Shown here: positions 57,693-64,000 of the stretch, one piece after another
How positions within the stretch are numbered: the first letter of the stretch is position 1
Layout of the letters: every line of letters starts with the position of its first letter
Assembly (NCBI GenBank): GCA_016647705.1
Contig: CM028325.1
Location: 27,322,474 to 27,386,473 of the forward strand
DNA length: 64,000 nucleotides
Direction of reading: 5' to 3'
Origin: Eucommia ulmoides
Taxonomy: Eukaryota > Streptophyta > Magnoliopsida > Garryales > Eucommiaceae
Position numbers and translations under genes: made by a program
The notes under the pieces: model-generated
What the model saw: the letters and a program-made list of their open reading frames with translations, nothing else
Database searches by the model: none
Told to the model about the DNA's origin: nothing

Positions 57693-60674
57693 GAGAGTGC
57701 ATACATTCATGATATTCTAATTTGAGTATGATCATTATTTGATTATATTATGATATATATGTGATTAGATTGTTCAATATATGATTAATTCGAAAAATTC
57801 ACATATTAATACAATATGTTTAAGTTGAGAAAATACGTTTTCAATATACTATATATACTTATCATGACAATATGATCAACATATGTATATATTTGTGATA
57901 TTTTGATCCTAATATGTACAGTATATTTATATACCACAATATGTATTATATGTTTGATCATATCATGCAAATTTATAAAATTGACGTCTTGATTGCGAAT
58001 GTGCTTAATATGCTTAAACTTGGATTTATGTGATCATAAATTACATTGCATGATCTCAATGTGAAAACACTTTAAATATCATTGATATAATGTTTTGAAC
58101 ATATCCATATCATTATTATATCATGATTCATGTAATAAGATTGCTTATACATTGCTTAATTAAAAATTTCACATTTTGATCATAATTATGCAAAAAAATT
58201 GAGAATTTAGGTTTTCAATATGATTATAAGGTATATTGTATATTTGGATCATCAAAACACCTTAAATATCATTGAAATAATGTTTTAAAGGTGTTTCATT
58301 GAAAAAATGATCATAGACATTGACCAAAACCAAGAATGAGCGAAGAAAAATAGAATTGTGTTGAAAACACTATAGCAATCGACTATTGCTATCCAGAAAA
58401 TCAGAATTAATCTTTGGTAGTAAATTGGTCATATCTCTCTCATTACTTGTCCAAATTTAATGAATCTTATATGGTTGAAAAGTTAATTCAAATATATTTA
58501 CAACCATATAAATTTCATGCAATTCCAAATTATTTTGGTTGTTCAAAATTCAACATTTCGGCAAAAGTCTATAGCTGGTTTTTGCAGAAAATCCTGTCTA
58601 GACCTTTACTCACTCATTCGATCATATCTAATTTATTTAGAGTCCAAATAAGGTGATTATTTTTTCTTTGGAACCCTAACTCCGTAAAATTTAATTATGT
58701 TCCTATTAGGCATGATTTGGATATGTTCTTCTTATCAAATAGTAGCTGTTTGTTTAAAATTCAGTAGTATTTCTCTCTCTTACTCTGTTTCGCTCTATTT
58801 TTCTATTAATCGTAGTTCGTTTTCAGTGTGGTTTGAATGTTTGTATACCTTATTTAAGGTGTATAGTATAATAAAAAATATTCAATTTGATCAAATCATC
58901 ATTGGATTAAATCAATTTGATCAAATCATCATTGGATTAAATCAATTTGATCAAAACCGTTTCAAAGGTTTAAGAACACATTTTATAATTTTTTGTCATG
59001 AACTTAAAATTGGTTTTACATATCAAATCATGTTTTCTTTTCTCAATTCATGTTATGATATGATTATATGATATGTCTACATGATTTATAAGTGATCAAT
59101 TGATTTGTATCACATTGCATCCATGATTAATTGATATTTTAGCCAAAGGACTACAAAATTCTATTTTTTGCATGAAAAATATGCTTAAGTGTTGGAACAT
59201 CTTTGGAATCATGTTAAATGATCAATTGTCTTGTATTCATGTATAAAGATCATTATACATCATGTATTTGAATGTATAAATTCATGCTCAATGGTATCTA
59301 TATATGATATACATGTATTTGTCAAGACATGCAAGTGATAACATAATAAATAAAGAATAACTTGACTTTTCGTAGGGTTGCTCATTAAATGCACAATCAT
59401 ACCTTGTCTCTCATTTAAGGCTCACCAACCATCATCATAATTTTGTTGAACATATTCAAATAAGGAGTCTCATTCATTTATTGTAATAGGAAATGCATTT
59501 ATGATTCCACCATACCTTGTCTACCATCTTTATTCATAGAATATTGATATTTTTGTATATATTCAATGTGAATACTTGATCTTATTATTGAAATATTATT
59601 GTATTCATGTCTATCCATGAATCATGGGTCATATTGATATGATGAGACATTATCTAGCATTTATTATATTAAAAAAAGTGGTTAGAGATTTGAATTTGTG
59701 TAGATAATTCAAATGGAAAGAGCCTAATTGTCTTGAACTTTGAGAGAACACATGGTAATAGTCATAATATCTCAACACTCTATTCTTGAGTCCTCCCAAC
59801 ACACTTGTAGTTATATAAAATGAGGCAAAGCTGCTGGAAGCAAGAACAACCAAGAACAATCAATTGCTAATCTCACAAATGCTTCAAAGAGTTATACTAC
59901 AAAGTGATATTCTTTAACATCATCTCTTTGATTCTTATTCTTACACTTCTTGTGTTATTACTTTTGTAATAAAGTTTATTTATTATTTCTTGAGTAATAT
60001 TTGTGAGAAGCACTAAACACTAGTGAGTCAAAATATTGTAATTTTTGTAGAGAATGTTTAGAGCTCTAAGGTCGATTTTTGTAAGTTAGATTACAAAAAT
60101 ATTTTGAGTGTTGTATTGAAAGATTGTTCTTCGTAGAAATATAAAAGTAAGGAATATCCTCAACATCACCACATAAAAGATCAACTCGTGAATAAGTTGC
60201 AGAAGACCAAAGGAAGCGCTTTTGGTTGCGACAGACCGATCTCGCCAAAAAGAAGATCAAGTGAAAGGTGTCATCTTCACCTGTAAGAAAATTGTGAAAA
60301 GATTTGATCTTCACCCGTAAGAAGATTGAGAGATTGTAAAATGTTTAATCTTTAGTCATAAGAAGATTGTAAAAGGTTTAATCTTCACCCGTGAAAAGAT
60401 TAAGGATTAGTGGATTAGAATTCTCCGTCGGGAGCGCGGAAGAGTAGATATTGGCAAAGGATTTGCCCAACTACTATAAATCTTTTGTGTCTTGTGGTTT
60501 GATTGTCTCTATTCCTTACTCTTTATTTTGATTATTTTGATTTGATTGATTATTCTATTGCATATACAATCACAAAAACTAACAAGTTTGATTTAAGATT
60601 TTAGTAAAAAAAATTTACAAAAAGATTTTAAAGACCCAATTTACCCTCATCTTGGGTCAATCTTTGGGCCAACA
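57397..60674. mobile_element. SIRE/Maximus-like copia solo LTR nested in the copia integrase
   Basis: 3278 bp with TGTTG...CAACA ends. The final part (ACCCAATTTACCCTC, TTGGGTCAATC, GGGCCAACA) resembles SIRE-group LTR ends. Flanks are GACAC (57392-57396) and AACAT (60675-60679), each one base from a common GACAT, and the interrupted integrase frame resumes after them. It carries a (CA)n tract at 57651-57691, a 30-bp tandem repeat at 58884-58943, and a TTATATAAAATGAGG promoter-like word near 59813. No gag or pol. An element bounded by undetected short LTRs cannot be fully excluded. Confidence 0.72.
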
Positions 60675-60985
60675 AACATCGATGGAGATGTGGAGTGGTA
60701 AGCCACAGATTACTCTACTTTACATTCGTTTGGATGTCTTGTGTACGTGATGTATAACACCCAAGAAAGAACGAAATTGGATCTAAAATCCAGGAAATGT
60801 ATATTCTTGGGTTATGCTGATGATGGAGTGAAGTGGTATCACCTGTCGGATCCCACTACCCACAAGGTTATTGTCAGCAAGGATGCGATCTTTTCAGAAG
60901 ATCAACTACTACAAAAAGATGAAAAAGATAGCAATCAAAATAGGTTTCAGAGACTACAACTGTACATATGAAAAATAATCCGATA
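60675..60985 (+). pseudogene. Copia integrase, C-terminal part after the nested insertion
   Basis: Resumes with SMEMWSGK and continues, with a frame change near 60710, as VYVMYNTQERTKLDLKSRKC, FLGYADDGVKWYHLSDPTTH and KVIVSKDAIFSE. This is the end of a copia integrase with the FLGY and SRDV-like motifs (here SKDA). Confidence 0.85.
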
Positions 60986-62767
60986 CAAGAAACTACAGAT
61001 TCTTCTGAAGTGGCACCAGAGCACGAGGTACAAGAACCAGTCGAGTCTAGGGCTCCAAAAGTTCGTTGGTCAACTTCTTAGAGAAGGCCACCAGCTTGGC
61101 ACTCGAAGTATGTTACGAAGAGCAATGTTGCATACTGTCTTTTAACTGAGGATAGAGAGCTATCAACTTTTCATAAAGCTACAAGTAGCTCAGATGCATC
61201 TCTGTGGATGACAACAATGTAGGAAGAAATTGAAGCTCTACACAAGAACAAGACTTAGGAACTGGTACCATTACCACGTGGAAGAAAAGTCATTGGTAAT
61301 AAATGGGTCTACAAGATTAAGTGGGATAGCAATTATCAAGTGGAATGGTATTGTGCAAGATTAGTGGTCAAGAAATACGCTCAGAAAGAAGGTATTGATT
61401 TTAACGAGATATTTTTCCCTATGGTTTGACTTACAACAATCAGAGTAGTCTTGGCTATATGTGCCACGTTTGACTTACATCTGGAGTAGTTGGATGTAAA
61501 AACTGCATTTCTTCGTGGAGAACTTGAAGAAGGAATCTATATGCTCCAACTAGAAGGTTTCGCTAAAATAGGTAAGGAGAGCTTGGTTTGGAGGTTAAAC
61601 AAATCTCTGTACGATCTCAAACAGGCGTCGAGATGGTGGTACAAGAGATTTGATTATTTCATTATTAGCCTTAGCTACAACAAACTCAATTCAGACCATT
61701 GTACATACTACAAGTGATTTGGGGATGATAACAAGTTCATTATTTTGGTGCTCTACGTGGACGACATGTTAGCAGCAGGCCCCAACAACGGTTGAATCCA
61801 AGAATTGAAAGCACAATTGGCTAAGGAGTTTGATATGAAGGACTTGGGACTAATAAACAAGATTCTAGGGATGTAGTTCATCGAGACAGAAATAACAGGA
61901 AAATTTGGCTTTCCTAAAAGAACTACTTCAACAAGATCTTGCGATGTTTCGACATACAAGATAGTAAGCCAGTTTCTACCCTACTTGTTAATTTTAAGTT
62001 GTCCTCAAGTATGTGTCCTAACAATGAAACAGAAAGGAATGATATGTCTTAAGTACTATATGCATCAGCAGTGGGAAGTTTGACATTCACTATGATTTGT
62101 ACAAGACCAGACATTACACAAGCAGTGGGAATGGTTAGTTTGTTTATGACGAATCTTGGTGGAGAGCATTGGAATATTGCGAAGAGGATTCTAAGATATA
62201 ACAGAGGAACCTCATATGCTGCATTATGTTACGGAAGATCAGAATTTACTGTCAAGGGGTACATGGATTCAAATTTTGCAGGGGATCTCAATAAAAGTAA
62301 GTTCAATACGGGTTATGTGTTTACACTTGTAGGAGGAGTTGTAAGCTAGGTTTCAAAACTGTAGACTATTATGGTTTTATCTATAACGAAAGCAGAATAC
62401 ATGGCGGCTACACAAGCTTGCAAATAAGCAGTCTATATAAAAAGGTTATTAGAGGAGCTCGAACACAAGTAGGAGAAGATTGTTCTATTTTGTAATAGTC
62501 GAGTGCCTTGTACATCGCAAGAAATCTAACTTTTCATTCATGGACAAAGCACATAAGAGTTTAGTACCACTTTGTTTGAGAAGTAATGGAGGAAGGAAGT
62601 GTAGATATGTAAAAAATTCACACCGACGAGAACTTAGCAGATGTTTTGACCAAGCCGATAAACATCGACAAGTTTATATAGTGTAGATCCTCATGTGGTC
62701 TAGTAGAAACGTAAGCAATCATGATATTGGCAAGTGAGGAAGGATGAAAAGATTACGAAAATGTCTT
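60986..62767 (+). pseudogene. Copia reverse transcriptase and RNase H
   Basis: Reverse transcriptase pieces: EEIEALHKNKT, GNKWVYKIKWDSNYQVE, ARLVVKKYAQKEGIDFNEIF, LDVKTAFLRGELEEGIYMLQ, LNKSLYDLKQASRWWYKRFD and the intact active site YVDDML at 61754-61771. RNase H pieces: SAVGSLTFTMICTRPDITQA, NIAKRILRY, YMDSNFAGD and KAEYMAATQA. Stops interrupt it at least at 61080, 61220, 61428, 61487, 61715, 61794, 62348 and 62426. It is followed by the polypurine tract. Confidence 0.88.
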
Positions 62768-62779
62768 TAAGTGGGAGAA
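62768..62779 (+). other. Polypurine tract of the copia element
   Basis: TAAGTGGGAGAA immediately before the 3' LTR, the standard plant copia plus-strand primer. Confidence 0.85.
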
Positions 62780-63302
62780 TGTTGGTGGTAAAGCCACCTT
62801 TTCCACTCTTTGAATGGAAGAGTCATTTTCTCTTGATGGGTTTTAATGGTGGAGCACTTAGCTTAATGGACACCAAGGCAATCTCCATGAGTAGAAGGCT
62901 ATATAGCCTTGTTGTAATTGATGAATGGACTAAGAATCCAAGGAAGAGAAGAAGAATTTAGAGAATAAGTTTTTCTTTAAAAAATTGAGAGCTTATTCAG
63001 GAGTTACTACAAAGATATAAATTATTTCTCCTTTGTAAGTATTATTTTTTCAAAATTGAGAGAGTTGTTTCTCCTATTACAAGATATTAAAATTGTTATC
63101 TCCTTATATTTAGAGAGAAAGTGTTGTAATCTCTATTTTATAATAGTGAAATCCTACTATATTTGCCCATAGTTGTTATCCCAATTTGTTCGGAGGTTTT
63201 TCATATAAAATATTTGTGTCTAGTTTATCTTAATTTTATTTTCTCATTTCACTTTAGTTGTGAGTTGTCTTTTACCCATAAATTTCCTAACATAACCCAA
63301 TA
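62780..63302 (+). repeat. 3' LTR of the copia element
   Basis: Begins TGTTGGTGGTAAAGCCACC and ends AACCCAATA (the usual final CA has become TA). It is clearly diverged from the 5' LTR, by substitutions and by an insertion after the shared GGCTATATAGCC word. Confidence 0.82.
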
Positions 63303-63307
63303 CTTTA

Positions 63308-64000
63308 TAACACCGAAACTACATGCATTAACCTTTTTCCATAACAAAGCCTTTCTCCCACTCAAATAGAAAACTACATGAATCTGTTTACACCCATGAA
63401 GCGTGGACATGGTCACCCGACACAACACGACATAGACACAGTGACACCACAAATTCTTAAAAATCTTGATATAGACACAGCGAGAACAAGTCAATAAATA
63501 AATGCATATTTTTATATATGTTAGCTTAATTAACAAAAGACATGTGCCATTAAACAAATTCATTTAACAAAAATCATTAAGTCAATAATCATAAATCTTC
63601 AAAAGCTCAAACCAATATTCACATTTAAAATATTCCAATAAAATAAAATAAAAAAAGTAAGAAAGACAAGAAAAATTCACTCAGATCGATTGGTTGATTA
63701 TTATCTTCGCACTCTTTATTGATGAATAAGACGGTTAGCTTTCTACCTTTCAAATTTATCGTTTCTCCAATTGTTAAAGATCCATTTAATAGGTTTATAA
63801 TATCAAATTACAAGATCCATCCCTTAAATAATAAGATAAATATAGTAAGTTAATATTTTTTTTTTTTTAATAAAATTGACCTCCCAAAATATTCACAACA
63901 CAAGCTTCCAAAGTGTCCAACACTTTCATTCTGCATGTCGATGCCATATCGAAATCTAATATTAAAAATAAAAAAATTGGCCACATACCCGACATATGTG
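63308..64000. other. AT-rich intergenic DNA
   Basis: No gene. A GC-richer stretch at about 63395-63490 (GTGGACATGGTCACCCGACA, ATAGACACAGTGACACC) resembles dispersed GACACG-type plant repeats, but no element ends were found. Confidence 0.4.

Larger units (their letters stand above)
54943..63302 (+). mobile_element. Ty1/copia LTR retrotransposon, decayed, containing a nested solo LTR
   Basis: Two diverged LTRs (54943-55453 and 62780-63302) flank, in order, a decayed tRNA-Met-type primer site, gag, protease, integrase, reverse transcriptase, RNase H and a polypurine tract. Integrase before reverse transcriptase defines Ty1/copia. The 5-bp flanks ATTTA (54938-54942) and CTTTA (63303-63307) differ at one base. 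Many stops and frameshifts and loss of catalytic residues show it is dead. It starts 85 bp after the OPT stop codon in the same orientation. A 3.3 kb solo LTR interrupts the integrase. Confidence 0.9.

Overview
This window is nuclear DNA from a flowering plant, most likely a eudicot. The evidence is an intron-rich oligopeptide-transporter gene, a neprosin-domain pseudogene, plant-specific transposon families (Athila-like Ty3/gypsy, SIRE-like and other Ty1/copia, hAT, Mutator, PIF/Harbinger-type MITE, TRIM, SINE) and AT-rich spacers full of microsatellites. The species could not be told from the sequence.

Only one host gene looks intact: a six-exon OPT-family oligopeptide transporter on the + strand (46783-54857; 754 codons, all splice sites GT/AG, no internal stop). 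Its second intron is 4.6 kb and holds a non-autonomous hAT element. A tandem TRIM array lies about 280 bp upstream of its ATG, and a Ty1/copia element starts 85 bp after its stop codon. A second host locus, a neprosin-domain gene on the - strand (14138-18077), is a pseudogene: it has no 5' end, lacks a conserved middle segment and carries a one-base frameshift in an A run.

The rest is layered transposon sequence. From left to right: GTTAAC-rich repeats (1-1640); a tandem repeat (about 2868-3147) split by a solo LTR (3153-4590); hAT transposase remnants (5374-6434 and 9056-9300) split by a solo LTR of a high-copy family (6435-9055, TSD ATCAA); another LTR-like block (9490-11299); a MITE (11316-12243, TSD TTA); the neprosin pseudogene with a TRIM inside it; a Mutator-like transposase remnant (18811-19586); and a copia RNase H remnant (20640-21525). 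Next comes a second copy of the solo-LTR family (22778-25127 plus 38070-38562, TSD AACCA) split by an Athila-like Ty3/gypsy element (25128-38064, TSD GAACA). A third copy follows (39591-42730, TSD TCATC), then a SINE (43971-44154), the TRIM array, the OPT gene, and a decayed copia element (54943-63302). That copia element was itself split by a 3.3 kb SIRE-like solo LTR (57397-60674).

The most unusual structure is a roughly 71-bp tandem module built around the palindrome CGCCTAGGCG. It occurs in both LTRs of the Athila-like element and again, with the same period, inside the element between pol and the env-position ORF. All retroelement reading frames here carry stops or frameshifts, so none appears able to move by itself.
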